A stretch of DNA of 64,000 nt, from contig JBAOKB010000061.1 of the NCBI GenBank assembly GCA_037044905.1, positions 806,001-870,000 of the forward strand. Direction: 5' to 3'. The DNA is from Hortaea werneckii. Its lineage: Eukaryota; Ascomycota; Dothideomycetes; Mycosphaerellales; Teratosphaeriaceae. A program made the position numbers and the translations under genes. Each line of letters starts with the position of its first letter. The stretch's first letter is position 1. The notes below the pieces were generated by a model that saw only the letters and a list, made by a program, of their open reading frames with translations, made no database searches and was not told the DNA's origin. Below, piece by piece: positions 10,380 through 23,000 of this stretch.

Positions 10380-11099
10380 ATGTCTCCAACAAAGCCTAAG
10401 TTTCTCTTCGTTCTATCGTCCCACGCTTCTTACATCTTGAACGGCGAACCTCATCCATCTGGTTGGTTCCTCCCCGAGTTCGCACACCCTTTCAACACAC
10501 TCGAAGAGAAAGTCGACATTGTCATTGCTTCGCCCCAAGGAGGTGAAGCTTCGCTGGATACCAATTCTATCACCTTTGCCAAGGACGATGAGGAGTCCAT
10601 GGAGTTCTACCGTACTCGGTCCGACCTGTGGAAGAACACCCTGAAACTCGAGGGCCTTCGCAATAGGACGGAAGAAATCGCAGGCGTTTTCTACGTAGGT
10701 GGTCATGGGCCTATGTTCGACCTTGCGCATCACGAAGCCAGCCATGCCATTATTCGAGGCTTATGGGAGTCAGGCAAGGTCGTCTCAGCAGTCTGCCACG
10801 GCCCCGCTGCGCTCGTCAATGCCAAGCTGTCTGATGGGAGCTACCTCGTGGCAGGGTCAAAGGTCAACGGGTTCACGAATCGTGAGGAAGTGGCGTTTGG
10901 GACGGCGAGTGCTATGCCTTTCATGCTTGAGGATGCCCTCAGAGAGCATGCCGGAGAAGAAGATGGCGGCGAGTTCGTTAGTGGTGGAATGTGGGCAGAG
11001 AAGGTGGTAGTTGGGAAGGATGGGAGATTGATTACTGGTCAGAATCCGGCGAGTGCTAGGGGTGTCGCAACAGCCATCCTTCGGGCGCTCGAGCTATGA
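10380..11099 (+). CDS. DJ-1/PfpI family protein, Hsp31-like (glyoxalase III-type)
   Basis: Single exon, 239 residues, the usual length of Hsp31-type DJ-1 proteins. The nucleophile elbow is SAVCHGPAAL with Cys139-His140. PEF at residues 32-34 supplies the likely Glu33, and YVGGHGPMFDL is the conserved Gly-rich loop before the elbow. GSKVNGFTNREEVAFG and LITGQNPAS are further family motifs. Such proteins convert methylglyoxal to lactate without glutathione and/or act as stress chaperones; which activity applies here is inference. It is cytosolic with no signal peptide. The neighbours (ISY1, HsbA) suggest no shared pathway. Confidence 0.88.
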   Translation: MSPTKPKFLFVLSSHASYILNGEPHPSGWFLPEFAHPFNTLEEKVDIVIASPQGGEASLDTNSITFAKDDEESMEFYRTRSDLWKNTLKLEGLRNRTEEIAGVFYVGGHGPMFDLAHHEASHAIIRGLWESGKVVSAVCHGPAALVNAKLSDGSYLVAGSKVNGFTNREEVAFGTASAMPFMLEDALREHAGEEDGGEFVSGGMWAEKVVVGKDGRLITGQNPASARGVATAILRALEL

Positions 11100-11415
11100 A
11101 GAGAGATAACGTTTTCTTGACCAATCTCCGCCAGCTAGCTACCATGATGTCTTGCTTCCTAACTTTACCATGGGCTTCTTCTAACATGCCGATCACTACC
11201 TCTCCAGGTAAGTGCTTTATAGTTTAAGCAGCTGTAAATGACAACGTTAAATCGTGAAATACCCTCGGCACCGTTGAGAAATACATCATAACAATCACAT
11301 GCGTCCGATGAAGATTCTCACATCTCTGGATAAAGAGCACCTGCTCCCGTATCTCCACTCACCATCTGCGACATACCAAATTTCCTTCTCGCGAACTTGG
11401 AATAAATAAATTGCT
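11100..11415 (+). other. Intergenic gap upstream of the HsbA-like gene
   Basis: 316 bp between the two genes. It ends in an A/T-rich leader (AATAAATAAATTGCT) directly before the HsbA-like start. No discrete element could be assigned. Confidence 0.4.
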
Positions 11416-11946
11416 ATGCATCTCCATCTTGCAACCCTCGTGGCCTCGGCCACTACTACTCTGGCCGCCTTCTCATCCCCTCAGACACAAGTTGTATACG
11501 ACGACGTCACCAACATTGACGAGAACGTCCAAAAACTCACTGCCGCCACCGAAGCCTACCAAGGCGGCCTGCTCAGCCAAGCCCCCATCGCCATCGACTT
11601 CGTTCCCACCCACCTCGCCACCAGAAAGGGCTTCTACGACTCTCTGCTCCTGCCTAGCACGGTCTCAGAATCTGACGCCCAGGCCCTCGTCGAGCACGTC
11701 AATAACACTCTCGCTATCGACAACCCCAGGGCCGTGGACACGCTCATCTCGAAGAAGCCGCAGATTGAGGAAGTTGGGGATGAGGGGATTATTAAGGCTG
11801 GAATTCAGCTGCTTTTAAGCGATCACTTGAGCTTCAGTGATGAGGTGTTGAAGCGCACACCGGCTGATGTGCTGCCCCAGGCTAATGAGGTTGTGGATGT
11901 TATTACAGTAGCGCTGAGGAAGGGCGTCGATGCTTTTAGCGGTTGA
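11416..11946 (+). CDS. HsbA-like hydrophobic surface-binding secreted protein
   Basis: Single exon, 176 residues. Residues 1-~18 are a signal peptide (MHLHLATLVASATTTLAAF). The mature part is helical: a VYDDVTNIDENVQKLTAATEAYQGG segment, an L-V-E-H-V-N-N-T core, and VLPQANEVVDVITVALRKGVDAFSG at the end, which is the HsbA pattern (PF12296, recalled). HsbA of Aspergillus binds hydrophobic surfaces and recruits hydrolases such as cutinase. There are no cysteines in the mature part, as in HsbA and unlike hydrophobins. The gene stands alone, followed by a sugar transporter on the same strand; a shared nutritional role is possible but not shown. Confidence 0.85.
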   Translation: MHLHLATLVASATTTLAAFSSPQTQVVYDDVTNIDENVQKLTAATEAYQGGLLSQAPIAIDFVPTHLATRKGFYDSLLLPSTVSESDAQALVEHVNNTLAIDNPRAVDTLISKKPQIEEVGDEGIIKAGIQLLLSDHLSFSDEVLKRTPADVLPQANEVVDVITVALRKGVDAFSG

Positions 11947-12902
11947 GGAGATATCTATTTGGGCTTCTCCCTGTATTGTTGAAATAAATTGTCTTGAGGG
12001 TGTGAAGAATCGCTGGGTAGTGAGCAAGCCTGCTTTGATGAACTATATACGCGACTTGGATCTGCGGTGCAGGTGGCAGTGGAAAATCAATCGCTTCTAT
12101 ACCAATCTTCTAGAGCTAGAAAATGCCTTGCACAGATATTCTTGTCTCTGAACCCCATTGACTCCCATGGTTCCTGCGGTACAGCCATTTTTTCCATCGA
12201 GGATGAACTTCGAGATGGGATATCTATTTCAAATTGATCACCTAGGATAGCTCGTTTGCCACAGGACGTGCGCATGCTGTTACAGACTCTACCGAATGCC
12301 TGGAAATATTGAATAAGCATTTATTGTAATGTTTGACTGGAGTAAAGCAACCACAAGACATTGCATTGAAGAAGACAGTGCCTCACCAACCCTGGCGAAC
12401 CCTATGCTGGTACTCCAGGAAAGAAGCGACCCTTAGAGTTTCAAAATACCGCGGCTTGGAAATTCCCAGCATCATCTCCGATTGGTCAGACCTGGGTCGA
12501 TGTGCACAAGCCAGGAACTTAAGGGAGTCCTGGCATGTCCTGGGAACCTAGACTCTTGTACTACTGAGGGCGACCACTTTGACAGAAGCGTTCTCAAGCA
12601 TTATTCTCATGAAATACTGTGACGAGTACGTCTTGACGCTCGTTCATCTGCTACCCATTGAGTGTTAGCTGTATTTCTAAAGACCGGGTTGCCTCCAACA
12701 TCTCCTCCATGCGCCTTCAGCACAGGATGATCTCCTGATCATGAAGATCATATTCTCCTCTTCCTGGGCGAGACTGAATCCGTATAGAAGGCCTAGTATA
12801 ATATGATCCAGTTGAAAACATTTCCCGGAAACAGCGGAATTGCCGTCACTTGATCTCTTATTAGCCGCAACCTTCCCCTTCATCAAGTACAGCAAATCAA
12901 CG
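11947..12902 (+). other. Intergenic gap, nothing recognised
   Basis: 956 bp between HsbA and the sugar porter. A TATAATATG sequence at 12797-12805 lies ~100 nt upstream of the porter start and may be its TATA element. Short open frames here show no motif. Confidence 0.4.
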
Positions 12903-14763
12903 ATGAGCTCTTCCGATACCTCGTCCCCGGCTGCGCGACGAGCAAGCGTCACAGCTGCAGACATCAGCCATCTTCCGGAGGTCGGTCTTACTGTCGCGAA
13001 CGATGCCGCGAAAGTCAGCCAGAACGAAACGTCAATGACCTTACTGCAAGGCCTAAAGACCTACCCCAAGGCCGTCGGATGGTCGGTGTTACTCTCGGCA
13101 TGCATTATAATGGAAGGGTTCGACATTGCCCTTATTAGCTCGCTTTACGCTGTCCCGGCATTCCAGCAGCGATATGGCGACCGTCAAGACGACGGCTCTT
13201 ACGAAATCTCAGCCGCTTGGCAGTCTGGCTTGTCTAACGGCGCCCTCATAGGAGAAATCTTTGGTCTCTTCCTTACGGGCATTATAGCCGAGCGTATAGG
13301 GTATAGAAAGACTATGATTGGGGCCCTAGTGCTGCTTTCGGGCTTCATCTTTCTTCTATTCTTTGCTCAGAGTTTACCGATGCTCTTGATCGGAGAGGTA
13401 TGGTCTACGGACAAAACATCACATCGAATTCGCGTGACTGACCCTAAATCTTACTACAGATCCTCTGCGGCTTCCCATGGGGGACTTTCCAGACCTTGAC
13501 AACTACATATGCGTCGGAGGTCTGTCCAGTTGCTCTGCGTCCATATCTAACCACTTACGTTAATCTATGCTGGGTGATTGGCCAATTCATTTCCTCTGCG
13601 GTCTTGAAAGGTGTTAGCGGAGAAGATGGTTCGATAGGATATAGGATCCCTTATGGCTTACAATGGATCTGGCCATTCTTCCTCATTTTCGGAATCGCAT
13701 TAGCTCCGGAGAGCCCATGGTAAGTCAGTGTGTCGTCTCCGAATTAGACTCCTCTGACACTCCCTGCTAGGTGGCTAGTGAGGAAAGGTCGCATTGAAGA
13801 CGCAAAGAAGGAGATCCTTCGCCTGACGTCACGTACGCAGAGTGACTTCGACCCCGTCGCGACCGTCAACATGATGATCTACACGAACGAGCTGGAGAAG
13901 AAAGACATTGCTGGAGCCAAGTACTGGGACTGCTTCAAGGGCGTCAACCTCCGACGTACCGAGATCGTTACCTTTGTCTGGGCCGTCCAAACCCTCTGCG
14001 GAGGAATGTCGATGATCGGCTTCTCGGCATATTTCTTCACCCAAGCAGGCCTAGACACTTCCCACGCATTCTCCATGTCGCTTGGTCTATATGCTTTGGG
14101 CCTAGTAGGCACTATATGCTCCTGGTTTCTCATGAGCAGATTTGGTCGTCGGACTCTCTACCTCTGGGGCCAAATCCTCATGGGTCTTGTTTTATTCCTC
14201 ATAGCTTTCATTAGCTTGTCGGACAGCGGTGGTGCTCAGTGGGCGATTGCAGCTATGATGCTCGTCTACACTTTCGTCTACGACGCCACTGTGGGTCCCG
14301 TGTGCTATTCGCTCGTAGCAGAGTTGGCATCGACCCGAGTGCGTAACAAGACGGTTGTCCTGGCAAGAAATCTATACAATATCACCGGGATCGTCGCTAA
14401 CGTCCTCACGCCACATATGCTGAACCCGGACTCCTGGGATTGGGGCGCAAAAGCTGGCTTCTTTTGGGGTGGTTCCTGCGCGCTGTGCGCGTTGTGGACC
14501 TACTACAGGCTCCCAGAGTACGTAGAAAATCCCCATGTTCTCATACTGCCTTGCTTAGGACACTGACTGAAGTTCTTCTCCCCAGACCAAAACGCCGTAC
14601 CTATGCCGAACTTGACGTGTTATTCCAGGCCAAGATACCCGCGAGGGAATTTGCGTCGACGGACGTTGCGGCGCTCAATGGCACTTTCAATAATACCGCC
14701 ACTGCGGATCAACAGACCGAGAAGGATCTTTGCGAGATGGTGGAGCATTTAGACAAGTCATGA
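12903..14763 (+). CDS. MFS sugar porter (alpha-glucoside/maltose permease-like), four exons
   Basis: Exons are 12903-13397, 13460-13719, 13771-14517 and 14586-14763, with introns of 62, 51 and 68 nt. All joins keep frame and restore the motifs GEILCGFPWG and ESPWWLVRKGR. The product is 559 residues with about 12 membrane segments. Sugar-porter signatures are AERIGYRKTMIG in the first loop, PESPWWL before the central loop, and SRFGRRTLYLWG after segment 8. GWSVLLSACIIMEGFDIALISS is the TM1 pattern of fungal maltose/alpha-glucoside:H+ symporters. The substrate is inferred only; other hexose or disaccharide transport is possible. The start was set at MSSSDTS because the upstream open frame has no conserved residues. 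Plasma membrane is the likely location. Confidence 0.9.
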
Positions 14764-15278
14764 GAGAGGACTCACTGGCGATGAATCACGGAGCCAAAGA
14801 CAACACTACTATATATACCAAAAGCATACGAAAGCAGAATCACGACCAAGGTCTACGAGGTATCCCAGGGTAAAACGTTTTATCTGCTTTTCAAGTTGAC
14901 AGCCCGCCGTCTCCACTTGAAAAGGGTTTGATTACGTTACCGGCATACGTCTTCACAGAGCACTGTCTTCCCTTGACCTCTAAACGGTGATGTCCGAGAG
15001 TGAGGGTATAGCCAATGGACGGCGACCCAGGTAAGATGGAGCAGAGATCGCTGGAAAGATGCAATGAATCGTGGATGACTGTTTGACGTAACTAGTATCG
15101 GGAAAGGCAAGCATTGCTAACCTCTCGCAAGGGGGCTATGCCTTTGCGCGAACAGTCGCCCTCTCGCGCAAGGCCATAAGTCTCCAACATGCAACGCAGT
15201 GCTTCTCCGACTTTTAACAAAAAACCAATAACAACGCTATAACTCCACGCTTTTTGCCCCCCCCAATCAAATACCGGC
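14764..15278. other. Convergent gap between the sugar porter and PIK1
   Basis: 515 bp holding the two 3' ends. Apart from an A-T-rich stretch near 14810 and a C9 run at 15257, complexity is normal. Nothing else recognised. Confidence 0.5.
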
Positions 15279-18200
15279 CTAGTAAATGCCCTGCGTCCTG
15301 TACTGAAAAGTGTCATAAAGCCTCGTGTAATAGCTGCCCGTGCTCTTGGCGACCAAATCCTCAATCCAATCCCGCGCCTCCTCCTTGCTCTTCTCCAACA
15401 CGAACCGCGCTCGCAAGGCGGAGACGACGTTGGGCAGCCCGGCGGCATAGCAGTCCATACTACTCTCCCTACCCATCAATTCGACTAGGGTGACGATGCG
15501 CTCCGCTTCCCGACGCAGCGCTTGGAACGCGTCCTTCATCAGCTCTTTGAATTTGCTGAAGGCTGCGCCTTCCGGTCCCCCAAGTAGTTCGATGTATTCG
15601 AGCGTCAGCTTGAAAGGGGCCGCTTCGAAGTTCATGTTCCCGGGGGAGTTGGACAGCATGAAGCCGAAATCGATGTGGATGACGTGGCCGTCGGAGTCGA
15701 TGAGGATGTTGCCGTTGTGGCGGTCTTTCAGCTGAAGAACGTAGCTGATCACGCTGTATGCCGCCAGACTGCGCGTGAAGCAGTCGATGGCCCGCTGGTA
15801 CGCGGGCGAGTCAGCGGAGCCAAACGTCTTGCTGTAGTGGTCTTGGAGCGTGGCGATGCGTTTGCGCGGGTTGGTGCCGGAGTTGATCGAGGTTAGTGTT
15901 AAGGATCGCTTGAGGGAGTGCAGGGATACGGCGTTGGTGATGGTCTCGATCAGACCGGATGATTCGCCCGTCACGAGTATGCGCATGTTTTTGACCCAGA
16001 CGTCGATTTCGTGCTCGGCCCAGATCTTCGAGCATACGGCGATCAGCTGGCAGGCGAAGGCTTCTTGCCGCAAGTCGGCTCCGGTCTTGATGATGACGGA
16101 CACGAGATCCCAGCTCTTGATCCAGCCGTAAGGCGATGATCGTCGAATGCGCTCCTTTTTCTGCTCCCAAGCTTCACCAAAAGTTGCTGCCGAGGGATCA
16201 TCGCGATCGCCTTTTCGCTGGATACCACCAGTCAATGCGTCGTTTTCCATTCGAGCTGCACCTTTGCCGGTCGTGATGTTCGGATCTGTCGGAGCATCAG
16301 GGTCTTCGTGCTCTACTTCTGCCGGCTCAACGTGCGATGCGGTCGCCCCGGCTTTTGCCATGATAGTCTCGAAGCTTGGATCTGCAAGTGCATCATCGCT
16401 CAGGAAACTCTGTTCTTCTAGCGATTGCATACTTGCGATGATCTTGGCTTTGATCGCAGCGACTTCAGTCTTTGGCCGCTTCGAAGTGCTGAGCTCAAGT
16501 TGGGCCAGCATCTGTGAAGCCATTCGCATGTGATCTGCGAGCGCAGAGACGTCCGTCTGGTGCGGGTTCGAAGATTTCATGAAAGGCGAAGGAGCTCTGC
16601 TGATTAGTCCCTCCGAACTTCGTGGCGTTGGGAGGCTGGCGCCAGATGACAAAGTGCTGACGCCACTTGATAGACGGGGAGGCTCTTTAAAGGCGCGAGC
16701 GCGTGGACTGTCGGTCTTCTTAGCGGTGTCGGTATCCAGATCTTGTAGCAACGCCGGACTTGACAGGTCACCATTGGTAGGTTCCAGCACGCTGTCGCTC
16801 GGCGCTTCTGTGCGTGCGGCGTCCATGGACGCAGCCCTTGCGGCATCGGAGGTGTCGAACAGCCTTCGCTTCGGCTTACCCTTCTCTGACAGAAGATTGT
16901 TAAGCAATCGTGTATTCTCTGCAGTCTCAGGCTCAAAGTCAAAGTCGTCACGGAGAATCTCCATCATGAGCAGATATGGTACTTTCTCGGCGCTATTCAA
17001 GCTGACTGCTTCTCCTGGAGCAATGCGCACTATTCGATGATGTCGACTCCGGCTCGCGATGCCTTCAACAAGCGTGGCAGGACAGATTAAGGGAATGTCG
17101 ACTTCGGCCGGAAGATCCTGCGCTATTAATGCCAGCTCTGCGCGAAGTGCGCTTAGTCGGGCAGGTTTTGGCACAGAGACCAAGCGAGAAGAGAGATGTT
17201 CAAGGGCGGTCAGGAATTGCATCTGACTTCGGAAGTAATTCTGTCGCAGCGCTCGTATTTTCTGACCGCGCGACATTGCAGAGGGCGTGATCGGGCGCTG
17301 GGCGTGCGAATGTCGTCTGGACATCTCACTCGGCCTTCGAGGAACACCGGGGGATGTTGGTATGGCAGAGGACGGTATGCTAACCTTTCTTTGCTCCGGC
17401 AAAGACGCCGCGCTCACAAAGCCGTCACTGCTTCGCGTGAATGCCAACGACTGAGGTCGTTGAGATGGGTGTCTCCGGCCCTGTTCTCTTGGTGTCACCA
17501 CTCTTGGCGAAGCTGGGCCGCTGTTCATACCAGCACTCTGCCTCTTTGTCCGTCTCAGTGAGCCTTCTTTCGAGTCGCCTGACCCAGGCCTGGCTCGCCG
17601 TGAGCTGCTGGGGTCTCCTGCTACAGTGGCGCTTCTTCCAAGCTTTTGCACAGGTGTAGGCGTCTCCGACAGCGTGTCCTCTATCGGTCTCGGTCTTCTA
17701 GCCTGGTTGATCGCCAGTGGTCCCGCATGCTGTGGCAGTAGAGGAACTCCAACGCCGGCAAGGACCAAGCTCGCAAGCACTGTCGTGGGCAGGACATTCT
17801 CGTGTATTCGTTCCCTCTTTGGCGGATCGCCGCCGCCGAAGACTATTCGTTGGACTTTGTTGTGCACTCGGCGACACGTCTGAAAGGCATTAGAGGCGGG
17901 CTGAGGCGCGAGGTCATGCAGGTAGGTCTGGAAAAGCCAAAAGGTCTGTAAAACCATGTCAACATCTAGAACACACTTCACGTAGCCAGGCAGGCATACC
18001 AAGAGCGCACCATTGACCGACTCCTCACAGAGATCGAGCAGAAACTCCTCCAGGGCCATCGACTCATTGTCGATGGATATAACGAGGTGGCATAGCTGAG
18101 GCAGGAAGAACTCGATCTCCTCGTAGCTGAACTGCCGTAGCTTGTTGCTCAAGACATACTGTATACCGACATGGTCGGCATACCGTCTGGATGCACGTCA

Positions 18201-18326
18201 GCCAACCGGTTTCCTAGCCAGACAGCGGATGATATGAGAGGCTCACGCGAGGTATGCGACCGTGAGCGAAGGGTCTTTATTGAAGTGCTCGGACTCTATG
18301 AAGCGCGCTAAAAGGTTCCAGCTCAT
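15279..18326 (-). CDS. PIK1: Phosphatidylinositol 4-kinase Pik1 (PI4K beta type)
   Basis: Two exons (minus): 18326-18247 and 18186-15279, with a 60-nt intron (GTGAGC...ATCCAG); 995 residues. The short first exon supplies MSWNLLARFIESEHF, and the join reads AYLARYADHVGIQYVLSNKLRQ, the conserved start of Pik1; starting inside exon 2 would truncate it. Residues 1-~160 are the lipid-kinase-unique helical region (EEIEFFLPQLCHLVIS, DNESMALEEFLLDLCEES). The middle is Ser/Pro-rich and disordered. The C-terminal ~300 residues are the kinase: GESSGLIETI, catalytic loop KDRHNGN (848-853 for DRHNGN) and HIDFGFML (DFG 866-868). It makes PI4P at the Golgi and nucleus, usually with frequenin (family knowledge). 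Confidence 0.95.
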
Positions 18327-20099
18327 GGAGGGTGGTCATTGAACGTGTACATTCAGGTCTCCAATCTCTCATCTTATGCAAGCCATTGGCACATAGCGAG
18401 GTCTTTCGTGTCGCGTGGAGATGCTTCGGAACAGCTGTCTTCGGTGTACCGGGGGGGCTATATATGCCGATGGCTAATCAACCACCTGCCGATCCAAGAT
18501 AATATTGTCTGGCTCACTAGCCTTTGAATTGAGCGATTCCAAAGTAGTAAGGCAATAATGGTAACTTTCAGCTGCTTGGCTTGGGGAGGATGTGTGATGA
18601 GGTTGTCAAAGCAGGCCCGAAGTGCCGAATGCGGAATAGCCGCTCCACTCTCCACCTTGTCGGTGTGTGAGTGCAAATCAATCTACAGTCTACTGCACGC
18701 AAAAACATTGACAATCCAATGCTGAGCAGTAATGAAGGGAACATGCGTAGCGCCTGTGTGATTGCTTATAAATGTTGTTCTTGACCCTCAAGTCAATGCC
18801 AAAATGGACAAACAAACCTGTCCAGCAGTGCAAGCAGCTTCCGCGAGCGCGCAGAGTCTATGATCTCGAGAACAGTTGGCTACCACCTGTACTACTCAGA
18901 CCCCAGATGCAGCAGCCGGGACTAGTTACTGCATAGTAGTCACTTGTTTATTTCAAAGCGCACCGACTGTCTGCTGGTGATTCTCGCCATGGAGATAGCG
19001 ACTCATGTGCCCTGCTCTGCTTTCTTGCTCTGTCACAGCGACTTCATCGTGTCGTGCATTCGTCTGACTTCGAAGTTTGATCACTGTAATTGCAGCAAAG
19101 CTCAGGAACGAGCGTAGCTGCGAGCCCTTCTTTACCATTCTGCGCCAGATTTGGCCCATGGTTGCGATTTTATTCTGCCATCGGACAAAACTTTCTCTGA
19201 ACGCGGCAAATTGTAAGGCTCTCGTAATCTTCGACACATTTCTAGCAAAAACGAGCCTGCCGCTAGTAGATATCGGAAAAAACAAGGGACAGAGCACCAT
19301 TGGTTCATGCCCGAGCCCGATGGCCCTGCAGATTGATAGCGAGCGCAACATAGTTGGCGCGAAGTCATGGAGAGTTTGCCATTCTGTGCCTTGAGATACT
19401 GAAGTGAGGACGCCGTGGGGAACCACTTGAAGATCGCATACCATGCTGATTCACTGACCTCGGGCAGAAAGATGATGGCCATGTCAAGTTCGTCACAGGT
19501 GACATCGGTAGGAGGGATAGACAATAGCAGAAGACATGCACGGCAACCAAAGCTTTTCGCTGATAACCGACCGTTTTTTCATTCTTGCGCGAATGGCATG
19601 TGTTCCCTCTAAAATGCGAGTGGAGGTGGAAGTACTATGTAGCTGGAGTGGAGGGATCATGGATGCCTGAATTGGATGATCGTGGATGCTGGAGATTAAG
19701 GCCACCTGCATCCATCAGTATGACGCCATCGTGCCTAATTCGATTAGCTTGACAGTTCACAGGCAAGACGATAGACTCACGCCGCTCGCGCTAGCTTGCC
19801 TTTCCCACCTGATCCGAGCTCACCCATCTTCATTCACCACGCGCCTATACGCGTCTTTTTTTCGATCCAATCCGTCTGTTTGCTGGAGTACGGCGTGCAT
19901 TCGGCTGGTCAAACGGGCAACACGTGCATGTCAAATGCTTGGCGCTGCAGCGGCCTGACTGGGGCAAGCGTGACCTCTGCCACTTCAACCACTTTCTTAA
20001 ATTCAGGCACCAGATATAAGCAAACATTGCTCCTGCCCAGGTGCTCACTCGGAACCGCCAGCGCGTCGAAAGTGGCAGGCTCAGTCGACGCCACATGTC
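18327..20099. other. Divergent gap between PIK1 and the USP-family gene
   Basis: 1.77 kb that must hold both promoters. Overlapping minus-strand open frames at 18953-19550 (up to 163 codons) show no family motif and no splice arrangement that improves them, so I do not call a gene. No repeat or RNA gene was seen. Confidence 0.45.
18457..18466 (-). promoter_or_regulatory. Possible TATA box of PIK1
   Basis: Minus strand reads GCATATATAGCC about 133 nt upstream of the PIK1 start. The spacing fits a TATA element, but the motif is near-palindromic and orientation is uncertain. Confidence 0.3.
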
Positions 20100-23000
20100 A
20101 TGGCGCCACCTGCTTCCCCAAGAGATCATGCTGCTGACGCCGACCCTGAAATATCTCGCAAACGCGCAAGGCTGAGTGAAGAAGGCGATTCACCACTCGC
20201 AGTTTCTGGAGGCCCGATTGAGATTGAAGCATTGGCCCCCGAGTTCATTGGTGGCGACCCCATCCCCATTGGCACCATTGACATTGAGGACGACGATGTC
20301 ATGGGTTTGTTCAGCGCTACGTTTCCCGTTTCCGAAGGTCGGACACCAATCGACACCGTCAGCTTGGTCACCGAAATACTCCTTGGTAACAAGCCAATCG
20401 ATCCCACATGGTTCCTTGAAATAGCAGAATGGCTTTTCCAGCACATTGAGAGTACGACGAATGTCCCCGAGCAAGAAGTCGAAGACGCATACAGGAGAGA
20501 TCTTGACTTCTTCGGTCAATTTGCCGTAATGGCATTGACTTTATTACATCGCAACGTCTGGTTCCGGAAAGACGCGGTATCCAAGTATCCCGGACTGTCA
20601 AACGATGTAGGACACTTTATGGACTACTTGATGCAGCTGAGCGTCCGATTTATCAACATACTCCCTGAGATATCTCGAGAGCAGATCGCTCGCAAGGATT
20701 CTGCAAGCGAACAATTTGAGGCGATTGAAGTGCCGGTGTTCTCTTACATAAAGCTCGCAGGGTGGCTTATTACACTGTGCAATGACACTGCATCACACCT
20801 CCGTATTGCGTTCGGCCTGAAGATCGGCGCCACGGCTAAGCTCTGTCGCGAGCGCATTCCCGACCACGAGGCAACAGCGAAAGCGTTAGTCGCCGTGTAT
20901 AGAGATGTCACGGAGCATATATTACGAGTGAAGGATGCTTGGGCAGTCATCGATCCGATATTGTGCTTCGCATGCTTGGGTCTGTACCAAGACGGTGACG
21001 CGCTGGCCATTCTGGAGACCACTAAGAAGACCGTGTTACCGACGATTTGCGAGAAGCGTCCCCGAGATCTGCCCCCAGGCCTACACGAGCGGCTAGTCGT
21101 TCACAGTGGCGGTATCTTCCAGGCACTTCGCCTTCGGCAGCCATCATTCGACCACGCTTGGCACGTCTATGAACGCCTCCTTCGAGATGATGCAGACGTA
21201 CTCTTAAGCGAAGCTGATGCAGTACCTCAAGGCCTGAAGAGGCTCTGCAATGGCGATCCCGGCATCTTGAACGCTCTTCTCCGAGCAGCTTGGCAATTAC
21301 AAGCGCACCGAGCCTTCATCTTGAGCGGTATCATGGATGTGCGCAATTACGGTATATCCATGATGTGCGCTGAGCTTGCAGCTTGGTACAACAAATGTTG
21401 CAAAACCACTGCCGAGGGAGTTGATCACCCCCTCATCCAGCATGCCGCACGGTTCCTCCGCAAGAATGCATTGATCGAATACATCTTCAGCGCAGAATCC
21501 CACGCAAATATTGTTGAACACAGCGAGCAGATTGTCGCCTTCCTTGCGGTGACTTTCAACTATACAGACTTCGAGACGGACGCAATCTGGAATGCATGCA
21601 CGACCAGCGTCGAGGCCGATTTTGTACAGGCTGCCTTCCGCGTCCTGGAACGGACATGTCGGCATTTGAGCTTCCAACAGCTTCACTACGTCGTTCGCAA
21701 GTTTACTGTGACGCCGCTTGCGCCAATCTCTAACCACGCTGCCCTCGCAACATTGAACACGGCCCTTTTTTGCTTGCATGAAAGCATGCCAGCTACCACT
21801 GCACTTCAAGATCGTTTGACTATCGTTCTGCTTGCTCTGGATTTGCTGATGCACATTCATGCAAATGAGTCTTTGCCCTCTTTCCAGCAATACCTGCACC
21901 TAGCCATGCAGGAGATCCATGCGGCTACGAGCTTCCCTCTGGAGCACAAGCTACAGATCTATGAGCGCTGCGTTCCTCACGTCACCAAGACTGGGCCTTC
22001 ATCAACGGCCGCTTTCAAAGTGCTGGACTGCTTGCTCGCCAAAGGCATCCAATCCGGAGAAGGCAAAAGTCTTTTAGCGATGCTGCCACCTGAGGAAGTG
22101 GTGAACGAACTTTGCACCTTCGAACGCCAACTTATTGAAAGTGGCGAGGCAGATCCAGCGCGATTGTTTCAGCATCTTTCGTGCCGCATTAGTGTTGTAA
22201 CATATCTATTGGGAATGGCATCCACGGACGACGACGATCTCTGCGATAGACTGTTTGAATCCCTTTTCGGGCCACAAGCTGGGAATCATATGGCTCGTGA
22301 TATTGCTTGGGCACATCTGGTCAATTTATCCAAAAGCATTACTCCTCGGACGGCAGCAAAGCGGCTTTTCGAGCGTTACTCGCACGTACAAATCCCAGCC
22401 TTGCCTGCAAAATTGGCCACCCCTCATCTCATCACAATGGTGCGCCATCGACTTATGGAGCAGGTGCTGAGCGCAGAATTCGAAACTCAGTACTCGGCAT
22501 TACTGCAGCAGCCATTGTGGCAAGCGCTTGTACGCTTCGCGATTGAATGCCCAGGTAAAGGCGCTGGTGACTTCGCCTTTGAGGGAGTGCAAAGCCTGCT
22601 GTTCGAGATTCCGCAAAAATTTGAAGACAAAGGGCCTTCGATTAGGTGCCAGGTCGAGTTTCTTAAGACTTCCGTTGATGACATATGCTCAAGATACAAA
22701 GACTTTTCGATGTTCGATAACGAGGCGCGGGTTGACGAGTTTCGCCGCGCCATCAGCCTCCTTGAGACCTTGTGTGGAAAGTCCCGCGAGACGCTGCACA
22801 TCTTCACGACCCGCGCAACCTCAAGTTCGATCCTCCTAGACGATGCAAATGGCCAGAACTTGCTACGCTTCACAGCACAAGTATGCGCGCCGGGACATCC
22901 GCAAGAAGATATTCAAATACTGTGTTCCAGGACATCGACTTTTCAACAGCTCGTGGATGCGCTGCAAGAGCGTACGGGCGCCAAACTCGTGCGGATAATC

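Noticed and set aside
11416..14763. HsbA and MFS porter as part of a biosynthetic or effector cluster
   Set aside because: No backbone enzyme, tailoring genes or regulator nearby; both stand among housekeeping genes.
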